Below, one piece after another: positions 54,224-63,386 of a stretch of DNA of 64,000 bases. A model generated the notes under the pieces. The model made no database searches and was not told the origin of the DNA. It saw only the letters and a list, made by a program, of their open reading frames with translations. The position numbers and the translations under genes are program-made. Position 1 is the first letter of the stretch. Each line of letters starts with the position of its first letter. The DNA comes from a virus: IMG/VR virus record IMGVR_UViG_3300006871_000008, positions 1-64,000 of that record. The stretch is one strand, 5' to 3'.

Positions 54224-55158
54224 GATGCACGACTCCAATGCACCAGCCGGGCCAGTTGCTCGTAGGTGCTATTGTTGTAATTGTTGATGCCCCAAATGAT
54301 TCGATTAGGCCCACCAGCCATATGCCCTGTTCGGCTCTCCGTCTGGACCAATACCCACTCGATGCCATCGCCAACATAGAACTTTAAGTTGGTATTGTCA
54401 TCCTCAATCTTGAACCAAAGCAGATGATCGCAGAGTCCGTGGAATCGAACAGTCAAGCCTGTCCCGCTGAACGTGGTTGAATTGGTCCACTTGTAAGTTG
54501 ACAGCACCATGCCGTCAACCCAGAAGCCACCATTGTTTTGATTGCTCAAACAGATTGCACTCACCTTACTGGTGCTGCTCTCACGGAAGCCAAAGAACAC
54601 CAGTGGAATAGACCCGCTGCCAGGAATCAAGAGTGCGCGTAATGCTCCGATGTAGCTATATGGCGCTGATGGAGCGGTACGCTCTAAGATGCGAAGGTTC
54701 TCACCTGTCGCAGTCGGGGCACGCAGGAGAATGGTCCCGGCCTGATCTGTCTTTGATGCACTTCCTTGGTTCTGCCAAGTAAAGTCACTAGCCGCAAGGA
54801 TGGTGGAACCATCATCGGCGACCAGTTTGTTCAGAGCAGGTTGGCTCGAATATCCCCACAGCGGCACGTAGTCGGCATTGTACTGGTTAATGCTGGCATC
54901 GGTTAGGATCAGTGCAATCTTCGACAAGTCAGCGTGCGAGGCTCCCGACGTGCCCTCCTGACCGCGAACGACCGTGAGCGTGTTACTGGACCGTGCCGTG
55001 ACCAGCATAATCTCGCTTTCGCACTTCACGCGAAAGTTGCCGACCGAAGGAAACACGGAACCATCAGTCACCACGACGGACGTGGTGCTATTATTGATCG
55101 ACCCATTGAGGGTCGTCTGAGTCGAGTTGGCGAATTGCTCTTTTAGTGGCGCAGACAT
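54220..55158 (-). CDS. Tail fibre-type protein, paralogue C
   Basis: 312 aa from ATG 55158, just 4 nt after the terminator's T run. MSAPLKEQFANSTQTTLNGS opens directly with the shared attachment domain; the lectin-like domain (LLWFKIEDDNTNLKFYVGDG) ends VHWSRAS. All three copies share 40 percent or more by eye in the N-terminal 100 residues. Expression depends on read-through of the terminator or on a start I cannot see. Confidence 0.75.
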   Translation of the reverse strand: MSAPLKEQFANSTQTTLNGSINNSTTSVVVTDGSVFPSVGNFRVKCESEIMLVTARSSNTLTVVRGQEGTSGASHADLSKIALILTDASINQYNADYVPLWGYSSQPALNKLVADDGSTILAASDFTWQNQGSASKTDQAGTILLRAPTATGENLRILERTAPSAPYSYIGALRALLIPGSGSIPLVFFGFRESSTSKVSAICLSNQNNGGFWVDGMVLSTYKWTNSTTFSGTGLTVRFHGLCDHLLWFKIEDDNTNLKFYVGDGIEWVLVQTESRTGHMAGGPNRIIWGINNYNNSTYEQLARLVHWSRAS

Positions 55159-55161
55159 GGC

Positions 55162-55202
55162 CGTAAGAAAACAGCGGGGTAGGGAGTATCCCTACCCCGC
55201 TG
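55162..55202 (-). terminator. Strong intrinsic terminator in the tail block
   Basis: A 14-bp perfect stem (55172-55185 with 55189-55202) with a 3-nt loop is followed on the minus strand by TTTTCTT. It separates 55221-55811 from the three fibre paralogues. Confidence 0.9.
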
Positions 55203-55220
55203 GCTAAAGAGGAAAGCGAA

Positions 55221-55811
55221 TTAGCCGCTTACCGTGTAGGTGATTTTGAGAGTATCACCGTTAGAAACTGCAACAGTCGAGGCGAACGCAGCCGTCGCCC
55301 AGAGCGTGCCAGACGTGCCACCCTTCGTGTTGTTGCTTGTCACAAAGATGCCCTTGATCGTGGCCGTGGCATTGATTGTGAAGTCAACAGTGGACGAGTT
55401 GGTGATCGACCGGCTCGCAGCCGTACCTGCCGTCCACGTAGGACGATTGGCATTGCTGTAGGCTGTCGATTCAGTCCAACCGGCGTGGCTCGCCATTGTG
55501 TCCGCTGCGGCCAAAGCCGAGAAGCCGGAGTTGTCGATTAGGCCCAGATACCAAGTCGTAATCTGGGTTCCCGAATGGAAGTAGATTTCGAGGATGCTGT
55601 TAAGACCAACATCCACGATTCCATTGGGAATGGTAAACTGCGACAAGACCTGTCCATCGCGGATATGCTCAACGATGAATCGGCCCTTCATGTTCATTCG
55701 GGCCAGGGGCGGCGGGGCTTCCGCAGCAAAAGCCGGGGCAGAAGCAATGGTCGCACCATCACCACGCACCAACTCAAAGGCAACCGAATCTTCAAACGCT
55801 ACTTTGTTCAT
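55221..55811 (-). CDS. Tail-associated structural protein, 196 aa
   Basis: MNKVAFEDSVAFELVRGDGATIASAPAFAAEAPPPLARMNMKGRF... The rest (NGIVDVGLNSILEIYFHSGTQI, WYLGLIDNSGFSALAAADTM, a run of Thr/Ser/Ala beta strands ending DTLKITYTVSG) resembles phage tail fibre proteins seen beside tape measure and lectin genes. A strong terminator follows. Exact role unknown. Confidence 0.65.
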   Translation of the reverse strand: MNKVAFEDSVAFELVRGDGATIASAPAFAAEAPPPLARMNMKGRFIVEHIRDGQVLSQFTIPNGIVDVGLNSILEIYFHSGTQITTWYLGLIDNSGFSALAAADTMASHAGWTESTAYSNANRPTWTAGTAASRSITNSSTVDFTINATATIKGIFVTSNNTKGGTSGTLWATAAFASTVAVSNGDTLKITYTVSG

Positions 55812-55823
55812 GGTATCTCTCCG

Positions 55824-58800
55824 TTATGTTCTGAGACGAATGTTGCCTCGGCGGATTTCCCGGTTCAATGCCCGGCTAATATCGCGTCCGATGACTTCAC
55901 CAGTTTGACGATTACCCTGCGTGTTTACATTAACATCGCCAATGTTAAAGTTGGTGACAGGTCCACCAGCGGCCCTAAATACAGGTTGACGACCTGAGTT
56001 TATCGCAACCAACTGAGAAAAGAATTTCCGAGTTGATCGAGCGTTTACTACGAACTCACCCGGCGTTAGCATAGCCGGTACTGTATCAGTCCCGCGAGGC
56101 TTGAAGGGGCTTGGCCCACCGCCTGCAAGATACGCCGGAATGACACCACCCAAAGCCCGATACACTAGACCGCCAGTGGAGAATTCTTCTGCTCCACTGC
56201 CGCCGCCTCCCGCACGGGCTGCATTCAATTCGCGCTGAGCCGCCGCAGCATTACGCGCGGCCGCAGCTTCACTATTCAATTGGCCTGAGAGCGATGACGA
56301 AGCACTGCTGGCTGCACTGGCCGAAGTGGCGGCAGCCGATGTTGCCGATGCAAGAGCGCCTTCCTCAGTGGCAGCTTGGGATGTTGTGTTCAGCAACTCT
56401 TTAGCTGTGTTGAGTTGTCCTTCAACATTCGCACCCTGCTGCACTTGCTGATTTGCTTGCTGCAACTTGCTGGCATCTTGCACGTATTGTGCGATAGCTC
56501 CCGCCAGCGAACGATATGATTCCGACAACTTCGGATTCGAGGTTTCTGTTTCCTTACTCAATGCCAAAAATTGCTGAACAGCAGCCGTTGCAGCTTTTGT
56601 GTCACCGGACTCTGCGGCGGCAATTCCCTTTTGAGCAATCTCCAATGCCTTCTGATTGCCGATGACGGCATTGATGAATTGGTCGCTCAAGCCCGCTGTG
56701 ATGCCACTTGGATTGACAAGTTCACCAGCACCCGCTTTGAGTTTCTGTAAAACCTGTGTCACCGTTCCGGCATTGGTCTGCACACCTTGGGCTAGTTGCT
56801 TGAACTCAACTTCAATCTTAGCCAAGTCACGGACAACGGCATCCTTTGCAGTCGCCACGTTAGATTGCAACTCAGTCAGATTGGCCCCGGTCGAGATACC
56901 TTGCGTGGCCTGTTTCGCTCGTTGTACAATGGCCTTCTCAATTTTATCTAGGCCAGCACCTTGATTAAGCAGCTTCTCCGCATCCAATCCACTAGCCAAA
57001 GATAATTCGGTGAGTACCGGCTTGACCTTAATCTCAAACTCTTTGTTGTTCAAAGCAGCTTGCAGACTCGCCGCAGCACCCTCGAATGAAGTCTTAATAG
57101 AGACTTCCTTGCCCAACTGATCCGTCAGGGGCTTGCGAATATCTTTCAGCAAATCCCCGATGCCAAGTTTCTTAGCAAGGTCAGGATCGCCAGCTTTAGC
57201 CAACCGCTTCTGGATTTCCTCGGCAAGAGGAATGGCCTCGCGGAACTTAGCGATGCGTTCATCGTTGCTGAGTTTCTGGTCTTTGAGAGCGTCGTTTTGT
57301 AGCTTCTCGATTTGGGATTCGAGGGCTTTGATTTCCGCCAGATTTTGCTTCTGGCTGGCAAGTTCCTTTTGTGCGGTGGCCGCAGCTTCCTTTGCGAGAG
57401 CGGTCTTTCGCAACTCAGCACCGATCTGGTCGCCAAGCACGGCATTGATAGCATCTTCTGCCTGCTTCAAACGGGCACGGTCGCCAGCCTGCTTCGCCGT
57501 GTTGGCAGCAGATTCCGCAAGCGATGCAGCCTCTTGGCGAACGGCATCTGCCTGTTGCTTGGCCTGCACCGTGCCTTGGGCTTCAAGGTCATTGGCTTGC
57601 CGACGTAGGGCATTGATGCGGTTCAGGTCATTGAATACTTGCTGACCTTCGGGCAGACCTTGATTAGCTCGGTTGAATCGGTTTTGACCAACTGTGCGGG
57701 TTAGCTCGGTGATATTGGTAAACTGGTCCTGCTCGGCCTTGGCAGCGCCCTTGATTGCATCTTCTAACTTCCCGACGTAATCCTCATACGCCTTGATTCG
57801 GTCTTTCAACTGTGATCGAAGATTCTCGGTCACAAGTTGCTGAGACTTGATAGCATCCTGGGCGCTCTTGTTATAGAGAGCCTGGGCATCGGAGATAAAC
57901 TTTTGCAGGGCAGTTACGGACTTGTCCAACTCTTGCTTGCGGCCTTCCGCAATCAGTTGGTTTGCCTTCGTGGTATTTTCAGCATCCTTGCGGCGGGCCT
58001 CAGCACGGCCAGCAAATACATCGTCGAGAGCGGCCTTGGCCTTGTCACCTGCGCTACCTAGATCGGCAATGGCTTTGCCGAGAGCGATGACGCCAACAGT
58101 GATGGCGATGATCGGCCCGGTGGTAGCGATGAATGCTACGATGCCACGGCCAGCAGCTACAGCACCCGCCGCAACTTTGGCGAAGGATAGCGTGAGCAGT
58201 CCATTACCTGCGGCAAGTAGCGCGGCATTGAAGTTGGCCGCGAATAGATTGGCAGCATACACAGCAGCCGCAGCCGCCGCGATTTTGATTACGTTGGTCA
58301 ACCCGCCGAATGGGGCAGACAGTGCCGAGATTGCGGCCAAGGCATTACGGCCAATGTCCACAATAAACAGATTCTTGACCCGCTCTAAGTCTTGTTCTAC
58401 TTGCTTGGCATTCGTGTTGATGATGATGTTATTTTTCTGCTCAAGCAGATCAGCACCAACCGCCTTGATCTTGGCGAGGTTCTCGGCAGCGCGCTCAGCT
58501 TGATCGCCAGTCAATCCGATAACGCCGCGAGCAACGCGAATGTTCTCGGTCAGTTGCGTGATTTCAGAGGCCGTGTCACCAGAGATAGCTGTGATCTTTT
58601 CCAAGAACGGCAGGAACCCACCCGCTGCCTGGATGCCAGCTTCCGCCGTGCTAACTCCTAGCTCAGCAAACACCGCCTTCATTTCAGTTGTTGGCTTCAA
58701 CAGGCCACGGATCGTGTTGCCCAACAGGGTCATAGCCTCATCAGCCGGAACGCCCGTAACTGTGAGGGTAGCCAAGGCTGCCAGCACTTCGTCGATGCTA

Positions 58801-59867
58801 ACACCAACCTGCGCGGCCACGACGGTAACACGACCGAGAGAATCAGCAACTTGGTCCAGAGTGAATCGGCCCAAGTCAACGGCCTTAAACAACTTGCCAG
58901 AGATATTCGCCGCCTCAGACGTGGCAAGGTTGTAGGAATTCAGTACCGAGGAAATCGCATTAACGGCCTGTGGAGTTGTAGCCCCGGTCACGTTAGCCAA
59001 CTTCAATGCAGTCGCCAGCACGTCTGCACTTTCAGCAGCATTACCGATTTGATTCGACAGTAACTCATATTGTGCCGCTGCCACTTCTGTAACGGGCCGA
59101 CCGAATTCATCAGCCAGGGCACGAACCTGTTTGTTCAGTTGCTCAATGCCGCCGACTTCCGACCCGGCAATTGTCTGGATGCGGGCCAGGGTCTTTTCGT
59201 AAGTTACCGCAGCCGTCACGCCTTCGATCAGACCATTTGTAATTTTGCTGATCGCATTTGACAGTAAGTTGGCGGACACGACTGCCGCGAGGAACCCGGT
59301 ATTCAGGTTGCTCAGGAAGTTGCTGCCACCACCGCCAGCATTCTTAATACCATTCAGTTGCGTAATTAACTTCGCAATCTGAGCCTGTGGACCGACGAAG
59401 GCTGAACCCAAGTTGTTGCCGATGCTCTTAATCTGATTTGCAGTCAGACCGGCCCTTGCACCAACTTGGGAGATTTTCTGAATGAGGGCATTCGCCTGAT
59501 TGAGCGAATCGCCTGAAAGCCCTGCGGTTTCTCCGCCAAGGGACTTTTGAATTTTGATGGCGGAGGCTTGCTGAGTCCGCCGAGAAGCAGCCGCAGCCTC
59601 AGCAGCCGCAGCCTTCTGAGCGGAAGCCGCCGCCTGATCTTGGGCACGTTGCAAGCTGCCGAGAGTCTTAACAAGGTCCGTGACGGCCTTCGCATCCTGA
59701 TTGATGGAGCCGAGTAGATTCTGACCGGACTTGCTAAAGGCAGTATTGGCAGCCGCCGCAGCCTGCACGTTACGTGCATACTGGCTAAATAGGGAGCCGA
59801 GCGTTCGCAGCGTGCTAATCGCTTGCGAAGCATCTAACCCTAGCTTCTGTGTGATTTCATCTGCCAT
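55824..59867 (-). CDS. Tail tape measure protein
   Basis: 1347 aa, the longest gene here. The N-terminal 100-450 region has the phage tape measure core (AAVTYEKTLARIQTIAGSEV, VTEVAAAQYELLSNQIGNAA, ATTPQAVNAISSVLNSYNLA, MTLLGNTIRGLLKPTTEMKA). Ala/Gln/Lys-rich coiled coils fill the middle, and two hydrophobic segments lie near residues 530-620. At about 0.15 nm per residue it would set a tail length near 200 nm; that figure is family knowledge, not measured here. Confidence 0.95.
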   Translation of the reverse strand: MADEITQKLGLDASQAISTLRTLGSLFSQYARNVQAAAAANTAFSKSGQNLLGSINQDAKAVTDLVKTLGSLQRAQDQAAASAQKAAAAEAAAASRRTQQASAIKIQKSLGGETAGLSGDSLNQANALIQKISQVGARAGLTANQIKSIGNNLGSAFVGPQAQIAKLITQLNGIKNAGGGGSNFLSNLNTGFLAAVVSANLLSNAISKITNGLIEGVTAAVTYEKTLARIQTIAGSEVGGIEQLNKQVRALADEFGRPVTEVAAAQYELLSNQIGNAAESADVLATALKLANVTGATTPQAVNAISSVLNSYNLATSEAANISGKLFKAVDLGRFTLDQVADSLGRVTVVAAQVGVSIDEVLAALATLTVTGVPADEAMTLLGNTIRGLLKPTTEMKAVFAELGVSTAEAGIQAAGGFLPFLEKITAISGDTASEITQLTENIRVARGVIGLTGDQAERAAENLAKIKAVGADLLEQKNNIIINTNAKQVEQDLERVKNLFIVDIGRNALAAISALSAPFGGLTNVIKIAAAAAAVYAANLFAANFNAALLAAGNGLLTLSFAKVAAGAVAAGRGIVAFIATTGPIIAITVGVIALGKAIADLGSAGDKAKAALDDVFAGRAEARRKDAENTTKANQLIAEGRKQELDKSVTALQKFISDAQALYNKSAQDAIKSQQLVTENLRSQLKDRIKAYEDYVGKLEDAIKGAAKAEQDQFTNITELTRTVGQNRFNRANQGLPEGQQVFNDLNRINALRRQANDLEAQGTVQAKQQADAVRQEAASLAESAANTAKQAGDRARLKQAEDAINAVLGDQIGAELRKTALAKEAAATAQKELASQKQNLAEIKALESQIEKLQNDALKDQKLSNDERIAKFREAIPLAEEIQKRLAKAGDPDLAKKLGIGDLLKDIRKPLTDQLGKEVSIKTSFEGAAASLQAALNNKEFEIKVKPVLTELSLASGLDAEKLLNQGAGLDKIEKAIVQRAKQATQGISTGANLTELQSNVATAKDAVVRDLAKIEVEFKQLAQGVQTNAGTVTQVLQKLKAGAGELVNPSGITAGLSDQFINAVIGNQKALEIAQKGIAAAESGDTKAATAAVQQFLALSKETETSNPKLSESYRSLAGAIAQYVQDASKLQQANQQVQQGANVEGQLNTAKELLNTTSQAATEEGALASATSAAATSASAASSASSSLSGQLNSEAAAARNAAAAQRELNAARAGGGGSGAEEFSTGGLVYRALGGVIPAYLAGGGPSPFKPRGTDTVPAMLTPGEFVVNARSTRKFFSQLVAINSGRQPVFRAAGGPVTNFNIGDVNVNTQGNRQTGEVIGRDISRALNREIRRGNIRLRT

Positions 59868-60358
59868 CAGAAGGACCGCTTATCAAAATCGAAGAATTGT
59901 GTAAGGTCAGGAAGTTCGGCCTGTGCCGCAACTTGCAGAAATGCCTTTTTAGCCTGAGCCTCAAAGTTGTAGGGGCCGGGTGTTTTCAGGTGAATGCCCC
60001 AGATGCGGGCGTCAAAGAATTCGTTGATTATCAAATGCTTCAACGCTGTTTGGTATTCGATGGTCCACTTGCCATTGCCGCCTTCTAGGGTGGCTGAACT
60101 TTGTGATGCCCCTCTTGAGGATTGGTCGCTTTTGGCTTTACCGCGAGGCGCACCGATGGAGATTGGATGCTGTAGCAAGTGGGCCAGTGGCAAGACTGTA
60201 CCCACAGATTGACCGGCCCAAACTGGAACGATTCTGATGAACTCTGTTAGCCAAGCATCCCATGCCCGGAACAGTTGTCTTTGCATTTCATCGTCGATAG
60301 CCTTGATAGCTCCCGACGTGCTGAAATTCAACTCAGCAAAGAATCCTTCTAGTTTCAT
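59867..60358 (-). CDS. Tail assembly protein, 163 aa
   Basis: MKLEGFFAELNFSTSGAIKAIDDEMQRQLFRAWDAWLTEFIRIVPVWAGQ... overlaps the tape measure start and the chaperone extension stop by a few bases. It looks like a minor-tail or HK97 gp10-like alpha/beta protein, a type that may connect head and tail, but lies between chaperone and tape measure. Assignment is weak. Confidence 0.55.
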   Translation of the reverse strand: MKLEGFFAELNFSTSGAIKAIDDEMQRQLFRAWDAWLTEFIRIVPVWAGQSVGTVLPLAHLLQHPISIGAPRGKAKSDQSSRGASQSSATLEGGNGKWTIEYQTALKHLIINEFFDARIWGIHLKTPGPYNFEAQAKKAFLQVAAQAELPDLTQFFDFDKRSF

Positions 60359-60573
60359 AAGCCTGCTGCCTGACCCGTGGCCTCGATAATCTCAATATCT
60401 TCGTGGTCACGAACTTGAGAGTATGCTAGAAGTTGAGCCTGAACCCAGGGGTCATTATCATCCCACCGCCGCTTCACGTTGGGCGGTAGGATGCCAAGTC
60501 TTTCGCACGTGCGCCATATCGCATAGTGCATCGTCCGAAACTTCGGCCAGAGGACCGACTTTACACCTTCCCC
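60355..60573 (-). CDS. Tail assembly chaperone extension (T frame, by frameshift)
   Basis: The frame that overlaps the end of the chaperone gene continues as EGVKSVLWPKFRTMHYAIWR...NDPWVQAQLLAYSQVRDHEDI..., typical of the T portion of G/GT chaperones (Trp-Asp..., a Gln and Tyr-rich helix). An ATG at 60531 could start a 58-aa free protein, but no ribosome binding site is obvious. The GGGGAAG at 60567-60573 is the candidate slippery site for -1 shifting. Confidence 0.65.
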   Translation of the reverse strand, partial: GEGVKSVLWPKFRTMHYAIWRTCERLGILPPNVKRRWDDNDPWVQAQLLAYSQVRDHEDIEIIEATGQAAGL

Positions 60574-61022
60574 TGACCAGCTAAGAAAGCCTGTCGAGCA
60601 GCCTCCAACTTTGCTTCATCGAGAGCATTGGCTTGCAGAGCAAGACCAACGATCTTGTTGATTTCGATGATGGAGAACTTCGACTCTTGCAACTCGGTCA
60701 CATAGTTCGGCCACGTATCCGGCTTGAGCATGTCCACTGTTTCCCATTCCAACCCATCCGTAGCTTGCAGGGACTTGAGGATAATCCAGGCCATACGCCG
60801 CTCATTGTGCATATTGACAGCGGCCACGTAAGTCGGATCATCGGCAACGACTTCACGCCGATTGCGAACCACTCGAACAGGGGCCTTGGGTTCCAGACAC
60901 AACTTGTCAAACTCGTCATAGTCCAGAACAGCTTGAGCCTTGAACACAACCTCCCCATCACCGCGAGGAAGCACTAACACCGCAATGTTAGGGCATTCCA
61001 GCTTTTCACCATGAAACTTCAT
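60561..61022 (-). CDS. Tail assembly chaperone (G frame)
   Basis: 153 aa. MKFHGEKLECPNIAVLVLPRGDGEVVFKAQAVLDYDEFDK... is followed by a helical C-terminus (FSIIEINKIVGLALQANALD, then AARQAFLAG). It sits directly between the tail tube genes and the tape measure, the place of the lambda G/GT genes. Just before the stop, CAG-GGG-AAG-GTG-TAA allows a -1 slip into the T frame. Chaperones of this type bind the tape measure during tail assembly. Confidence 0.75.
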   Translation of the reverse strand: MKFHGEKLECPNIAVLVLPRGDGEVVFKAQAVLDYDEFDKLCLEPKAPVRVVRNRREVVADDPTYVAAVNMHNERRMAWIILKSLQATDGLEWETVDMLKPDTWPNYVTELQESKFSIIEINKIVGLALQANALDEAKLEAARQAFLAGQGKV

Positions 61023-61042
61023 TTTACGACTCCTGAGTTAGT

Positions 61043-61072
61043 AAAGGCCCCGCCCGCAATGGGCGGGGCTTT
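61043..61072 (-). terminator. Hairpin terminator after the tail tube genes
   Basis: AAAGCCCCGCCC paired with GGGCGGGGCCTTT (61061-61072 with 61043-61055, one bulged base), loop ATTGC, then ACT. It may partly separate the tail tube unit from the chaperone unit. Confidence 0.7.
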
Positions 61073-61084
61073 GTTGCTGAGAAC

Positions 61085-62128
61085 TTACACGCGAGACACG
61101 CCCGGCTCAACGGAATTACACTTTCCCGTCACGCTGATCGTGGCATCACGCAAGTTGAATTCGAGGCTCTCGTACCGGAAGTCCGGGAACGTGTAATCCT
61201 CATTCAACTCTGACCCGCAGGGCGGATCGTACACAACTTCAATGTCAATGGCGAACGGCTCGCACGGGTCGCTAGACGAACTAGCAATCGTGGAGGCTTC
61301 ACCTTGCTGCTTGAGGAAGTCGATAGGTGACGGAAGCCAAGCCCCGCCCGACCCATTCGTGTAGAACTCATACAGCAAATCCAGCTTCACTTCGACCGGC
61401 TGCTCATCGCCACGTCGAACCGTGTCTAGGTCGCCACGGTCACGGACGTAATCGAATTCGCGCTTCTCAGACCAAGTGAGATTGCCGTTACCAACCTTAA
61501 TCTCGATGCGAGCAGGCAGGAAGGTAATGTCGGCATTGTCAGCCGGGATTCCATCAGCCGTGGCAAAGGCCGGGCTGAACGTGATGATGCCGGTCGTGCC
61601 GCCCTGATTGAGCGTGCTGACCGTCACCGTATCGCCGCCACCCGACAAGTCCACGTCCGTAGCCGTCATTTGGGCGACGTTCGTGTTCAGGTAGGCTTGG
61701 GTAAACTTCACGATCCACTTGCCGGTCGCGGGCTTCGTCACAATCACGTCGCCAGGGGCGATGTTGGACAGAGCCTCAAGAGCCGTCTGCACGTCGCTCG
61801 CGCTCGCGTTATAGGCGATATTCGCGGTCGTTTGTGCGCTGAAAGTGAGGGTGAAGTTACCAGACGTGGCATCCACGGTAACAAGTTGGTTTTCGTTCTT
61901 GTCCGTGGCAGTCACGGTATAGAACGCTTGGGTCGAGCCGACCACCGAAAACCGTGCGCCAATTGGCACGACGGTTCCAGCATCCGGGAGGCTCGCCAAG
62001 TTGTCAATGTAAATCGACGTGTTACCATTGGCCGGTGCAGCCGGAGCGCCAGGTCCATTGACTTTGGCCGTGCCGGCAAAACCGTCCTTAAAGTAAATCG
62101 TCGTGTTACGAAGTTCAATTTGAGCCAT
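61085..62128 (-). CDS. Major tail tube protein, paralogue with extra domain
   Basis: 347 aa. It shares its first 17 residues (MAQIELRNTTIYFKDGFAG) and last 130 with 62154-62891, but has an insertion of about 110 residues (about residues 70-180) rich in Thr and Ala (TLTFSAQTTANIAYNASASD, MTATDVDLSGGGDTVTVSTL). The shared C-terminus (WSEKREFDYVRDRGDLDTVR, LEFNLRDATISVTGKCN) is a typical tail-tube fold. It may make a second or decorated tube ring. Confidence 0.7.
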   Translation of the reverse strand: MAQIELRNTTIYFKDGFAGTAKVNGPGAPAAPANGNTSIYIDNLASLPDAGTVVPIGARFSVVGSTQAFYTVTATDKNENQLVTVDATSGNFTLTFSAQTTANIAYNASASDVQTALEALSNIAPGDVIVTKPATGKWIVKFTQAYLNTNVAQMTATDVDLSGGGDTVTVSTLNQGGTTGIITFSPAFATADGIPADNADITFLPARIEIKVGNGNLTWSEKREFDYVRDRGDLDTVRRGDEQPVEVKLDLLYEFYTNGSGGAWLPSPIDFLKQQGEASTIASSSSDPCEPFAIDIEVVYDPPCGSELNEDYTFPDFRYESLEFNLRDATISVTGKCNSVEPGVSRV

Positions 62129-62153
62129 TGGCTTTTGTTCCTTTCAATCAGAA

Positions 62154-62891
62154 TTACGGGTCGCGGGACACGCTCGGCTCGACGGCATTACACTTGCCCG
62201 TCACGCTGATCGTGGCGTCCCGAAGATTGAACTCAAGGCTCTCGTAACGAAAATCCGGGAACGTGTAATTTTCGTTCGTTTCCGACCCGCACGGCGGATC
62301 GTAAATTACTTTCACGTCGATGGCAAACGGTTCGCAGGGGTCGCCAGACGAACTTGCCAGATTCGCAGCCTCATTGGCCCGTTTCAGGAAGTCAATGGGC
62401 GAGGGCAGCCAAGCACCGCCAGAGCCGTTCGTGTAGAACTCATACAGCAAGTCGATTTTTACTTCGACTGGCTGCTCATCCCCACGTCGAACAGTATCAA
62501 GATCGCCACGATCCCGAACGTAGTCAAATTCCCGCTTCTCCGACCACGTAAGATTCCCGTTACCAATCTTGATTTCGATTTGGGCCGGAAGGAACGTGAT
62601 CGCAGCATCATTGGCAACAGAACTTGCCAAGGCCGGGGTGAAAGTCAAACTGGTAGTCGGGGGACCGCCAGAGTGAGCAGTTACCGTGTGTACGGGCGTG
62701 CCAGTCTCACCAGCGATGGTGAACCGAACACCCTCAAACACTTCATTGCCGCTATCGGGCAGATTGGCAAGAGTGTCAATCGTGATGGTTGTGACACCAC
62801 TCATGTACCCTCCGCCATTGTTTACGGCTGCCGTGCCCGTAAAACCATCTTGCAGAAAGATGGTTGTATTACGAAGTTCAATTTGCGCCAT
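62154..62891 (-). CDS. Major tail tube protein, shorter paralogue
   Basis: 245 aa. MAQIELRNTTIFLQDGFTGTAAVNNGGGYMSGVTTITIDT... shares the N- and C-terminal parts with the neighbouring 347-aa protein, lacking the extra domain. The GDEQPVEVKIDLLYEFYTNG stretch fits a tube beta sandwich. Two tube genes in tandem are uncommon; one probably builds most of the tube. Confidence 0.7.
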   Translation of the reverse strand: MAQIELRNTTIFLQDGFTGTAAVNNGGGYMSGVTTITIDTLANLPDSGNEVFEGVRFTIAGETGTPVHTVTAHSGGPPTTSLTFTPALASSVANDAAITFLPAQIEIKIGNGNLTWSEKREFDYVRDRGDLDTVRRGDEQPVEVKIDLLYEFYTNGSGGAWLPSPIDFLKRANEAANLASSSGDPCEPFAIDVKVIYDPPCGSETNENYTFPDFRYESLEFNLRDATISVTGKCNAVEPSVSRDP

Positions 62892-62903
62892 AGAAAGGCT
62901 CCC

Positions 62904-63386
62904 TTAGTTTTGGAGACAGATTTGGAACTTTCCGCCAACCATAGATTCGCGGAGTCGAACATCCTCTTTGAGTTGACCGAAGTGCGAGATAAATCGCGGT
63001 TCGGACAAATCTTCTCTTAAAGAAAGACAGCCGAGGAAACTGCCGTCATCGTCCGGCCCATTGCCATGCTTGTAAACCTCAATTGGCCCCATCGCCGCGA
63101 AGAACACACCTGCGTTCTGGATGATGGTGTAAGCATTTTCCTCAGTCATATAGGACTGCAAGATGATGTTTACATTAAGGTCTAACTCAAAATAACCTTT
63201 GCTGACTTCTCGCGTCGTCGGGCCGTTGATGCGCAATTCAGCATGGTCAACTTGTCTAATCTTTTCCGAGGTTCGATCCTCGATCCCCTCGATTAGTAAG
63301 GGTATTTTGTTGTCGGTCGCCGTCGTCTTGAAGCGGTCAGCGATGCTAGCGAAAAGCCAGCGGGGCCAGTTTTTATCGGCGGGCAT
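62904..63386 (-). CDS. Probable tail terminator or completion protein
   Basis: 160 aa. MPADKNWPRWLFASIADRFKTTATDNKIPLLIEGIEDRTSEKIR... An alpha/beta core (YFELDLNVNIILQSYMTEEN, GKFQICLQN at the end) and the place just before the tail tube genes fit a tail terminator or connector protein. No sharp motif. Assignment is by position. Confidence 0.55.
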   Translation of the reverse strand: MPADKNWPRWLFASIADRFKTTATDNKIPLLIEGIEDRTSEKIRQVDHAELRINGPTTREVSKGYFELDLNVNIILQSYMTEENAYTIIQNAGVFFAAMGPIEVYKHGNGPDDDGSFLGCLSLREDLSEPRFISHFGQLKEDVRLRESMVGGKFQICLQN

